Assembly (NCBI GenBank): GCA_955652545.1
Contig: CATPCA010000276.1
Location: 1 to 16,388 of the forward strand
Direction of reading: 5' to 3'
Source: Candidatus Dormiibacterota bacterium
GTDB taxonomy: Bacteria; Chloroflexota; Dormibacteria; UBA8260
Length of the DNA: 16,388 nucleotides
The notes below the pieces were generated by a model. That model did not search any database. It had not been told where the DNA came from and saw only the letters and a program-made list of their open reading frames with translations. This document shows positions 7,138-14,128 of the stretch, piece by piece. Every line of letters begins with the position of its first letter. Position 1 is the first letter of the stretch. Position numbers and translations under genes: made by a program.

Positions 7138-8301
7138 TCAGGGATACACGAAGCGCGCGTCACCGGCGAGCAGCCAGCCGAGGCCGTCGATCATGCGGTC
7201 GCGCCACCCCGTCCAGGTGTGGCCATCGAGCGACTCGACCACACGAACCTCGTCGGCCATGTGTTCGAGGGTGTCCACCATCGCCAGGATGCGGTGAGCT
7301 GCCGGTTCGAACGCGCCGTAGCTGACGAAGATCTTCTCGGCCACCCGCCGGGGATTGGCCCGGATACCGTTGACGAAACGCACCACTGGGTCGAACACCG
7401 GTCCGCCCTCGTGGCCGCGCCCCACCAGCGTGAACAGGAAGGACGGCGACTGCAGGAGCAGGCCGCCGTAGAACCCGGGAGCCCGCACCGCCGCGGTCAG
7501 CGCAGCAATGCCACCGAAGCTGGCTCCGGCGAGAAAGCGCCCGGCCGGCTCGCCCCGGAGCGGGAGGCGTTTCTCGAGCTGCGGCACCAGCTCCGCGGTC
7601 AGGAAGCGACTGTGCCCCGCGCCGACGCCGTACTCCTTGAGCCGGTCGGCGGGGTGCGTGAACGCCACCACGCAGTCGGCCACCAGCCGCCGGTCCATGA
7701 GGTTGTCGAGCACCACGCCCATGGATGCGTGGTTGAGGAAATCGGCGCCGTCGTGCAGCACCAACAGCGGCAGGCGATCGTCCATGCGCATCCGGCCCGG
7801 CGAGTACACCGTCACCTGGACGTCGCGGCGCAGCGCTCGGCTGGGTATGGTGAGCTGCGTGGTCTCGCCGGGGACGGACGCCGGGTTGTACACCGTCCAC
7901 CAGGGCGACTCGTAGCCAGCTGTCTCGAGCACCGACATCTGGCCGGCCGGGCCCGTCACCTGTTTGCGATTCAGCGGGTCGAGGATGTTCTCGACGTTGT
8001 CGCCGCGGCGCACCAGGAGCCGGTACTCCATGCGCGCGCCGGGCGGCAGCTCAACTGACGCGTACCAGAGGCTGGCGCCCCGCACCCGTCGCATCGGCAG
8101 TGGCCGCTCGATCCCCACCACCCAGTGTTCGACGGCGACACTGTCAGCATCGCCGCGAAACAGGAACGTCGCGCTCGGGCCCTCGACGAGGGGAACACGG
8201 TTCTTCGCCAGGAGCTCGTCGATCGCCTCGGGCGTGGCCCCCGCGCCGCGCAGGCGGGTGAGGGCGCGCCGTGGCGGCCCTCCTTGGGGCGCGCTGATCA
8301 G
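7138..8301 (-). CDS. Enterochelin-esterase-like (Fes-type) hydrolase, two-domain, probable CTG start
   Basis: About 387 residues. The N-terminal part (to about residue 130) is an immunoglobulin-like domain of the Fes kind, with ATFLFRGDADSVAV, MEYRLLVRRGDNVENILDPLNRK and its family DPLN motif. The catalytic alpha/beta domain has LPLLVLHDGADFLNH, the nucleophile elbow LAGASFGGIAAL (Ser261) and the His of LDGHTWTGWRDRM. Fes-type enzymes cleave ester bonds in siderophores and related cyclic esters; no siderophore synthesis genes are nearby, so the substrate is open. No ATG, GTG or TTG lies in frame near the expected start. CTG 8301-8299 overlaps the upstream TGA as CTGA and has GGAGG four bases before it, so I take it as the start. 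The next in-frame GTG (about 8120) would delete half of the N-terminal domain. Confidence 0.83.
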   Translation of the reverse strand: MISAPQGGPPRRALTRLRGAGATPEAIDELLAKNRVPLVEGPSATFLFRGDADSVAVEHWVVGIERPLPMRRVRGASLWYASVELPPGARMEYRLLVRRGDNVENILDPLNRKQVTGPAGQMSVLETAGYESPWWTVYNPASVPGETTQLTIPSRALRRDVQVTVYSPGRMRMDDRLPLLVLHDGADFLNHASMGVVLDNLMDRRLVADCVVAFTHPADRLKEYGVGAGHSRFLTAELVPQLEKRLPLRGEPAGRFLAGASFGGIAALTAAVRAPGFYGGLLLQSPSFLFTLVGRGHEGGPVFDPVVRFVNGIRANPRRVAEKIFVSYGAFEPAAHRILAMVDTLEHMADEVRVVESLDGHTWTGWRDRMIDGLGWLLAGDARFVYP

Positions 8302-9230
8302 GCTGCCTCCGAGGTGGCGATCACGGTGCCGTCGGGTGCGACGACGCGAGCCAGCTGGAAGTCCGGCACGCCCGCGCTGTCGCAGGGCAGTCGGTCCCCG
8401 GGGTCGAGGAGAACGCAGACCCGCGGCGCCACCCGGCGAGCGAGCACGGCGAGCCGGTTGCGATCTTCCATGCGCAGTCGCAGCCGTGCAGCGGCCAGCG
8501 GCACGACGCCATGCACCACGCCGATCCCGGCGGTCAGCACCTCGTCGGGGCGATCGGCGAGGTCGTTGTCGTCGACGACCATGACGCGCTCGGCGACAGC
8601 CATCGCTCCCGACGACCACGTGACCAGCGGCCGGTCGCCGAGGACCGCGCCGAGGTTGGAGAGATGCAGCGCCTCGGTGAGCACGCCGACATGGCCGCCG
8701 GCGACGGCCACCGCGGCGCATTCGGCGACGAGCGCCGCGACCTCGGCGCGGTGTTTCGCGATGACCTCTCGATCGTGCGGGCGCATCGTCGTATAGAACT
8801 CGTCGTGGGCTGTGGCGAGCCGGGCTGCGTAGCGCTCATCGATGCCGCGCACCGTCTCGATGGCCTCGTCCAGCTCATCGCCGGCCAGCCGCCGTGCCTT
8901 GGCCGCGTGTTGCCGCACCGCATCCACGCCGCGCAGCGCATAGCGGAGCTGCACCAGGTACACCTCGCGCATGTCGGCTGCCAGCGCGCGCAGCGTGCGG
9001 TCGGCGGCGGCGTACTCGGGGTCGCTCTCCATGATGTCGAGGCGACGGCCAAAGAGGCCGAGGTTCCGCGTCACGCCGCCGAGTGCGCGGTTCAACTCGG
9101 CCTCGTTGCGCTCGCCCTCCTCCCATCCGGCGGTGACCAGCGCCACCGGACCATCCACTCCGAGCGCGGTGAGCTCAGCGGCGACCGGGGCGCCGTCCGT
9201 GACCGGACCGAGCAGGACGGTGACGCTCAC
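8298..9230 (-). CDS. Peptidase S51 / class I glutamine amidotransferase-like protein
   Basis: A 310-residue protein from GTG 9230. It begins with a beta-strand/loop VTVLLGPVTDGAPV and GPVALVTAGWEEGERNEAEL, then later shows AVAVAGGHVGVLTEALHLSNL and PLVTWSSGAMAVAERVMVVDD. The order of a G-G-x-x-x-x-L-x-x-x-L segment followed by a Ser in a tight S-S-G-A-M turn (Ser206/207) matches the S51 fold of dipeptidase E and cyanophycinase, in which the turn holds the nucleophile. Between the halves (about residues 70-165) is a long, mostly helical, charged insertion not usual for S51. The general-base His/Glu cannot be assigned safely. GTG 9230 overlaps the ATP-grasp stop as GTGA. A role in cleaving or editing the amide made by that ligase is inferred from context only. 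Confidence 0.6.
   Translation of the reverse strand: MSVTVLLGPVTDGAPVAAELTALGVDGPVALVTAGWEEGERNEAELNRALGGVTRNLGLFGRRLDIMESDPEYAAADRTLRALAADMREVYLVQLRYALRGVDAVRQHAAKARRLAGDELDEAIETVRGIDERYAARLATAHDEFYTTMRPHDREVIAKHRAEVAALVAECAAVAVAGGHVGVLTEALHLSNLGAVLGDRPLVTWSSGAMAVAERVMVVDDNDLADRPDEVLTAGIGVVHGVVPLAAARLRLRMEDRNRLAVLARRVAPRVCVLLDPGDRLPCDSAGVPDFQLARVVAPDGTVIATSEAA
8306..8310 (-). promoter_or_regulatory. Shine-Dalgarno for the CTG-initiated esterase
   Basis: GGAGG on the minus strand, four bases before CTG 8301 and within the last codons of the S51-like gene. It is the main argument that a non-standard start codon is used at the overlap with the upstream stop. Confidence 0.5.
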
Positions 9231-10444
9231 GACGCCCGGACTTTGAGCGTTTCGCCCACGGCGTCGAGCATCCCGCGCAGGGTGTCGTAGTCGGGGTGGA
9301 CCATCCGCACCCACGCATTGGCCATGTAGCCGGCATCAACCGGCTGCGTGGGCGTCCCCGGGCTGGGCAGGTGGACGTCGAAGATGTGCTCGCCGAACCG
9401 TTGCTGCACCTCGTCGAGGCCGTCGTAGTGGCTGATCTGCCCGTCGCGGTCCGGCCGCAGGGCCACGATCCCGGCCGCCCGGCGCCGTGACAATGGCCGG
9501 CCAACCTGCCCGTGGGCGATTGCGTTGGCCCACTCGTGGTAGATGTCGATGTCGTTGCCGGCGGCGTACAGGTCCCAGGCACGAACCCCGGGCGGGCGGC
9601 ACCCGATCTCGCTGAAGCGCAGCCCTTTCGGCCCGAAGAACCACTCCATGTGCGTTGCCGAGGTGCCGATGCCGAGCGCTTCCACAACGCGCCGGCCCAT
9701 CTCGCGCACGGCGTCATAGTCAGGGACCGTGCCGACCCGGTTGGTGGTCACGAACTGCGGGCTGATCCAGCGCGTGCGCATCGCCTCGAGCACGTTGGGG
9801 TAGTAGTGGGTGATGAAGTCGTACACGGGGTCGCCGTCGATGCTGAGGGTGTCGTAGAAGCCCTCGTGGCCCTCGACGAACTCCTCCACGGCGATCGAGT
9901 CGACGTTGCCGAAACCGGCGAGCGCGGCGTCGAGGTCGGGGTCACTGTCGACACGTACCGTGCCCGACGCGCCTGCGGCGGCGCGGGGCTTGAGGATGAG
10001 CGGGTAGCCGACCTGCGCCGCGAAGTCGCGCACCTCGGCGGAGGAATGAGCCGCGGCCGACGCCGCGGTCGGAATGCCCGCCTCGCGGAGGACCTCCTTC
10101 ATCGATGGCTTGTCGCGGCAGAGGTAGGCGGTGCGCACCGACGTCCCCGGAATGCCGCAGTTCTCGCGCGCCTGGGCGGCCGCCATGGTGTGGGCCTCGA
10201 CGGAGGCTTCGAGCCGGTCCACCCACAGCCGTGACTGGACCCAACGCACCGCATCGGTCAGCGCCCCCACGTCGGTGACGTTGCCGACCTGGTGGTAGTG
10301 CAGCATCCAGTCGCGCAGCTCGCCGTCGAGATTGTCGACCGGACGCTCGCCGATGCCGATGACGGTGGCGCCGGCCGCAACCAGGCCGCGGACGAACTCA
10401 CGCTGGTTGGGGGGGAAGGCAGGCTCGATGAAGATGACGTTCAC
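9227..10444 (-). CDS. ATP-grasp carboxylate-amine ligase, paralogue 1
   Basis: A 405-residue protein of the ATP-grasp superfamily. These enzymes activate a carboxylate as acyl phosphate and join it to an amine. The pre-ATP-grasp domain starts MNVIFIEPAFPPNQREFVRG and GATVIGIGERP. The ATP-binding part has RDKPSMKEVL (Lys112, Lys116), YPLILKPRAAAGASGT (Lys152 and the Gly-rich loop) and VEEFVEG (adenine-side strand). The metal site is ATHMEWFF (Glu267) and SEIGCRPPGVR (Glu279); the position normally held by Asn (E-x-N) is Gly281. GTG 10444 is preceded by TAGGAT at near-leaderless distance. It heads a five-gene operon and diverges from two paralogues. The amino acid or peptide substrates cannot be predicted. 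Confidence 0.9.
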   Translation of the reverse strand: MNVIFIEPAFPPNQREFVRGLVAAGATVIGIGERPVDNLDGELRDWMLHYHQVGNVTDVGALTDAVRWVQSRLWVDRLEASVEAHTMAAAQARENCGIPGTSVRTAYLCRDKPSMKEVLREAGIPTAASAAAHSSAEVRDFAAQVGYPLILKPRAAAGASGTVRVDSDPDLDAALAGFGNVDSIAVEEFVEGHEGFYDTLSIDGDPVYDFITHYYPNVLEAMRTRWISPQFVTTNRVGTVPDYDAVREMGRRVVEALGIGTSATHMEWFFGPKGLRFSEIGCRPPGVRAWDLYAAGNDIDIYHEWANAIAHGQVGRPLSRRRAAGIVALRPDRDGQISHYDGLDEVQQRFGEHIFDVHLPSPGTPTQPVDAGYMANAWVRMVHPDYDTLRGMLDAVGETLKVRAS

Positions 10445-10453
10445 TGCGTGGCG

Positions 10454-10459
10454 ATCCTA
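10454..10459 (-). promoter_or_regulatory. Probable -10 box of the minus-strand ATP-grasp operon
   Basis: On the minus strand TAGGAT ends nine bases before GTG 10444, giving a leader of only about two or three bases. No ribosome-binding site lies between, so translation is probably leaderless. The box sits in a 63-bp divergent spacer shared with the plus-strand ligase genes. Confidence 0.45.
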
Positions 10460-10495
10460 CCCGGCGCGGTCGCCGCTGGCGTAGGTCTGCTTGCC

Positions 10496-10501
10496 TACAC
10501 T
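10496..10501 (+). promoter_or_regulatory. Probable leaderless -10 box of the plus-strand ATP-grasp pair
   Basis: TACACT ends six bases before GTG 10508, so the transcript would start at the codon itself. No Shine-Dalgarno is seen. It faces the TAGGAT box of the opposite operon 36 bases away, so one regulator bound between them could control both. Confidence 0.5.
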
Positions 10502-10507
10502 CAGCCC

Positions 10508-11731
10508 GTGGCCCCCGCGGTGTTCGTCGCCCCGTTCCTTCTCGAGGCCACCGTCCGGTTCATCGATGCCGCCGCGTCGATCCCGGACACACAGCTCGGC
10601 CTGATCAGCCAGGACCCGGTCGACCGGCTTCCCGAGCAGCTTCGCCACAAGCTCGCCGCGTACTGGCAGATCGACGACGGCACCGATCCTCAGCAGATCG
10701 CTGATGCCACCCGTGGTCTCGTTGGCGTCCTCGGCGGGGTCGACCGGCTGGTCGGGATGCTCGAGCAGCTGCAGGTTCCGCTCGGGGAGGTGCGCGACGC
10801 CCTGGGCATCCCCGGGATGGGCGCAGAGGTGGCGCACAACTTTCGTGACAAGTCGCGGATGAAAACCATCTTCGCGCGCAGCGGTGTCCCGTGCGCGCGC
10901 CACGGCGTCGCCAACTCTGCTGCAGAGGCGACCGACATCGCCGGGCGGCTCGGGCTTCCCATGGTGGTCAAACCGCCGGCGGGCGCGGGAGCACGGGGAA
11001 CCTTCCGCATCGACACCGATGCACAGCTCTCCGACTGGCTGCGTGTCGACCCGCCGACCCCGCAGTCGCCCGCGCTCCTCGAGGAGCTGGTCAGTGGCGC
11101 CGAGCACAGCTTCGACAGCGTCTGCATCGGCGGCCGCCTCGCCTGGCACTCGATCTCGCAGTACCTGCCGACGCCGCTCGAGGTGCTGGAGAACCCCTGG
11201 ATCCAGTGGGCCGTGCTCCTCCCCCGCTCCATCGACGGACCGGAGTTCGACGGCATCCGCGAGGCGGCAGCGCACGGCCTGCGCGCCCTCGGCATGGACA
11301 CCGGTTTCAGCCACATGGAGTGGTTCCGGTTGCGCGAGGACCGGCTTGCGCTCTCTGAGGTGGCCGCTCGGCCCCCCGGAGCACAGTTCACCTCGCTGCT
11401 GTCGTATGCGCACGACGTCGACATGTACGACGCCTGGGCGCGGCTGGAGCTCCTCGGTGAGTTCGACGTCCCGCAGCGCCGCCACGCGGTCGGCGCCGTG
11501 TACCTGCGCGGCCAGGGCGTCGGCGTGGTCCGCGGCGTGCACGGCCTCGAGACACTGCAGAGCGAGCTCGGTGACCTGGTCGTCGAGGCGCGACTGCCGC
11601 ACGAGGGTCAGCCCCGCAGTGAGAGCTACGAAGGCGAGGGCTACGTCATCCTGCGCCACGGCAGCACCGAGGTCGTCGCCGCCGCGCTGCGGCGTGTCGC
11701 CGAGGTTGCGCGCATCGAGATGACCGGCTGA
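10508..11731 (+). CDS. ATP-grasp carboxylate-amine ligase, paralogue 2
   Basis: A 407-residue protein from GTG 10508, collinear with its neighbours on both sides. N-terminal domain: APAVFVAPFLLEATVRFID, then LGLISQDP. Linker and core: LGIPGMGAEVAHNFRDKSRMK (Lys115, Lys119), LPMVVKPPAGAGARGT (Lys155), ALLEELVSGAEHSFDSV. Metal site: FSHMEWFRL (Glu271) and LSEVAARPPGAQ (Glu284), with Ala286 where most ATP-grasp enzymes have the magnesium-binding Asn. The start is chosen because upstream codons run through the divergent promoter. Its first 40 residues are the least like the other two paralogues, which suggests a different carboxylate or amine substrate. It is followed, after two bases, by paralogue 3. 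Confidence 0.9.
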   Translation: MAPAVFVAPFLLEATVRFIDAAASIPDTQLGLISQDPVDRLPEQLRHKLAAYWQIDDGTDPQQIADATRGLVGVLGGVDRLVGMLEQLQVPLGEVRDALGIPGMGAEVAHNFRDKSRMKTIFARSGVPCARHGVANSAAEATDIAGRLGLPMVVKPPAGAGARGTFRIDTDAQLSDWLRVDPPTPQSPALLEELVSGAEHSFDSVCIGGRLAWHSISQYLPTPLEVLENPWIQWAVLLPRSIDGPEFDGIREAAAHGLRALGMDTGFSHMEWFRLREDRLALSEVAARPPGAQFTSLLSYAHDVDMYDAWARLELLGEFDVPQRRHAVGAVYLRGQGVGVVRGVHGLETLQSELGDLVVEARLPHEGQPRSESYEGEGYVILRHGSTEVVAAALRRVAEVARIEMTG

Positions 11732-11733
11732 CC

Positions 11734-12957
11734 GTGATGGGCACCGTGTTGATGATCTCGCCCGGCTACCCAGCCGAGATGCCGTTCTTCGTGCGCGGCC
11801 TCGCCTCCACCGGGGCGCGCGTCATCGGCGTTGGTGACCAGCCCGCGCACGCCCTGCCCCAGATGGCGCGCGACAACCTCGCCGACCACTGGCACGTGCC
11901 GTCCTTCGCCGACGAGGCGGGATTCGTCGCCGCCGTGCGTGACCGTGCGGCCCACATACACATCGACCAGGTGGAGTCTCTCTGGGAGCCGACCATGCTG
12001 CTCGCCGCCCGCCTCCGCGAGGGCCTTGGGGTGCCGGGGATGTCGGTGGCGCAGACAGTCCCCTTCCGCGACAAGGAGGTGATGAAGCAGGTGCTGGACG
12101 CCGCGGGCATCCGCACCCCCAATCACTACAGCACCACCAGCGCCGCCGGTATCCGCGAGGCAGCCGCTGCGATCGGCTTCCCGGTCATCGTCAAACCGAT
12201 CGCCGGCGCGGGCTCGGCGCACACCCACCGCGCCGACACCGCTGCGCAGCTCGAGGCGGCGCTGCCCGACCTGGCCGGGGTGGCGGAGGTGAGCGTCGAG
12301 GAGTTCGTCGACGGCGAGGAGTTCACCTTCGACACCATCTGCGCCGGCGGGTCGGTGCTGTACGAGAACATCTCGTGGTACCGGCCGCGGCCGCTGATCG
12401 CGCGCTCGCTGGAGTGGATCAGCCCGGTCACGCTGGCGTTGCGAGACCCGATGGTCGAGCACCTCGCCGGCGGCCGCGCCATGGGTCATGCGGTGATCCG
12501 CGCGCTCCACTTTCGCGACGGCTTCACTCACATGGAGTGGTATCGCCGCGCTGACGGTGAGGTCGTGTTCGGCGAGATCGGAGCGCGGCCACCGGGAGCC
12601 CGCACCGTCGACGTCATGAACTACAGCTGCGACACCGACCTGTACGCGCGCTGGGCTGAGGCGGTCGTGCTCGGCCGGTTCACCGAGCCGGTCACGCGCC
12701 TGTACAACAGCGCCGCGGTGTGCAAGCGTGCCACCGGCCAGGGACGGATCACCCATATCGAGGGCCTGGGGCGCCTCCTCAGCGAGTTCGGTGAATGGGT
12801 GACCGCCGTCGACCTTCTCCCGATCGGAACACAGCGCCGCGATTGGATGCAGACGCTGCTCTCCGACGGTTGGGTGATGCTGCGCCACCCCGAGCTGGCG
12901 TCGTGCATCGACATGGCCGACCGTTTCGCCGGCGACCTGCAGCTCTACGCCGGCTGA
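11734..12957 (+). CDS. ATP-grasp carboxylate-amine ligase, paralogue 3
   Basis: A 407-residue protein beginning at GTG 11734, two bases after the previous stop (ATG 11737 is equally possible). The N-terminal domain (VLMISPGYPAEMPFFVRGLASTGARVIGVGDQP) resembles that of the minus-strand paralogue 1 more than that of the adjacent paralogue 2. Core motifs: PFRDKEVMKQVL (Lys114, Lys118), FPVIVKPIAGAGSAHT (Lys154), VEEFVDGEEFTFDTI, FTHMEWYRR (Glu268) and FGEIGARPPGAR (Glu281), with Gly283 in the usual Asn position. Two such ligases made from one message could add successive building blocks or work as a hetero-oligomer (inference). Its last 13 bases overlap the 3' end of the convergent GCS2 gene. 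Confidence 0.9.
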   Translation: MMGTVLMISPGYPAEMPFFVRGLASTGARVIGVGDQPAHALPQMARDNLADHWHVPSFADEAGFVAAVRDRAAHIHIDQVESLWEPTMLLAARLREGLGVPGMSVAQTVPFRDKEVMKQVLDAAGIRTPNHYSTTSAAGIREAAAAIGFPVIVKPIAGAGSAHTHRADTAAQLEAALPDLAGVAEVSVEEFVDGEEFTFDTICAGGSVLYENISWYRPRPLIARSLEWISPVTLALRDPMVEHLAGGRAMGHAVIRALHFRDGFTHMEWYRRADGEVVFGEIGARPPGARTVDVMNYSCDTDLYARWAEAVVLGRFTEPVTRLYNSAAVCKRATGQGRITHIEGLGRLLSEFGEWVTAVDLLPIGTQRRDWMQTLLSDGWVMLRHPELASCIDMADRFAGDLQLYAG

Positions 12958-14126
12958 GCGTCGCGCGATTCCGCGGGCAGCACGGCGCGCGGGCGCGGTC
13001 CATCGAGGCGCAGCTCCTCGACCAGGCTGTCGACGACATCGATGAGCGTGCCACCGGCGGCGACAATCTCGCGCTGGCGGATGTAGCTCGGCCCTCGCTC
13101 CATGATCGCCAGCACATCCTGCAGCTCGTCGGAGCAGCCGAGGCGTCGCGCGATCGGGCTCAGCTCCTCGACCAGCTCGGTCATCGCCTCGCGCAATGGC
13201 ACGGTGGTTCCCTCGTTGTCGACGATGATCCTGGCGTCGACGCCGTGGCGCGCCGCCCGCCACTTGTTCTCACGAACCACCCACGGATGCGGGAAGGGGA
13301 TCCGGTAGCCGCGGTCCATCAGCGTGTCGAACCGTTGCACGAGGCACTGGCTCAGCGCGGCCACGGCAGCGACCTCGCGCAGCGTGGGCAGCCCGTCACA
13401 GATGCGCAGCTCGACGGTGCCGAATCCGGGATGGGGACGGATGTCCCACCACACCTCGCGGATGGTGGCGATGGTGCGCGCCGTGATCAGCGTGTCCATG
13501 AAATGTTCGAACTCGGCCCAGTCACTGAGCTGCCACGGCGGCCCTGCGGTGGGCAGACCCTCGAACACCTTGGACCGCGTCGACGCCAGACCGGTATCGT
13601 GCCCCATCCAGTACGGGCTCGACGCGCTCATGGCCAGGAAGTGCGGGATGTAGTACGAGAGGCCGTTCACCATCGCGATCGCCTTCTCGCCACTGCGGAC
13701 ACCGACGTGGACGTGGATGCCAAAGATCTGCATCTGCCGCGCCGGCCACTGCATCTCCTCGACGAGGCGGCCGTAGCGCTCGTTGGGGGTGATCTCCTGG
13801 AGCACGGGGTCGCTGAACGGGTGGGTCCCGGCGCACATCAACCGCAGCCCGGCGCGATCCGTATAGCCGGTGACCTCGTCGAGGGTGCCGGTGAGGTCGG
13901 CCCGCGCCTCGCCGACCGTCTGGCAGATGCCGGTGATGATCTCGATCGTCGACTGCAGAAGCTCTGCTTTGGCCTTGGGATGGATTCCGTCGGGGTGGCC
14001 GCCGCCCATCTCGATGAGCACCTCGTGGCCACCCTTGACCAATTCCCGCGACTGCGGATCGATCAGCGCGAGCTCCATCTCGACGCCGACGCTGGGCCGC
14101 GGGCTGGCGGCGAAATGGATCGGCAT
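12945..14126 (-). CDS. Carboxylate-amine ligase, glutamate-cysteine ligase family 2 (GCS2/YbdK type)
   Basis: A 393-residue protein with a glutamine-synthetase-like fold. Motifs in order: VGVEMELALID (13-23, metal-binding Glu residues), FGIHVHVGV (135-143), VWWDIRPHPGFGTVELRICD (225-244, with the conserved E-L-R and D). Length fits YbdK/EgtA-type enzymes, which form gamma-glutamyl amides with ATP, mostly with cysteine. ATG 14126 begins two bases after the stop of the upstream ATP-grasp gene, so the two are translated together; a longer reading from 14165 would overlap that gene. The pairing recalls GshA plus GshB in glutathione synthesis, but the neighbour is not a typical GshB. No ergothioneine genes are seen next to it, so cysteine as acceptor is only a default guess. 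Confidence 0.88.
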   Translation of the reverse strand: MPIHFAASPRPSVGVEMELALIDPQSRELVKGGHEVLIEMGGGHPDGIHPKAKAELLQSTIEIITGICQTVGEARADLTGTLDEVTGYTDRAGLRLMCAGTHPFSDPVLQEITPNERYGRLVEEMQWPARQMQIFGIHVHVGVRSGEKAIAMVNGLSYYIPHFLAMSASSPYWMGHDTGLASTRSKVFEGLPTAGPPWQLSDWAEFEHFMDTLITARTIATIREVWWDIRPHPGFGTVELRICDGLPTLREVAAVAALSQCLVQRFDTLMDRGYRIPFPHPWVVRENKWRAARHGVDARIIVDNEGTTVPLREAMTELVEELSPIARRLGCSDELQDVLAIMERGPSYIRQREIVAAGGTLIDVVDSLVEELRLDGPRPRAVLPAESRDAQPA

Positions 14127-14128
14127 GG

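Noticed and set aside
6403..8058. Long plus-strand open frame (551 codons) opposite the two esterases
   Set aside because: Antisense to genes with clear catalytic motifs; composition is His/Arg/Ala-rich and no domain is visible.
8279..8285. AAGGAGG on the minus strand as the ribosome-binding site of the Fes-like esterase
   Set aside because: No ATG, GTG or TTG follows at a suitable distance in the esterase frame; the GGAGG before CTG 8301 fits better.
7138..8721. Start of the Fes-like esterase far upstream at 8721
   Set aside because: The extra residues are Arg-rich and read through the S51-like gene in another frame; the CTG at 8301 has a ribosome-binding site.
11641..13263. Long minus-strand open frame (540 codons) opposite ATP-grasp copy 3
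   Set aside because: The plus strand carries the ATP-grasp motifs; the antisense translation has no recognisable features.
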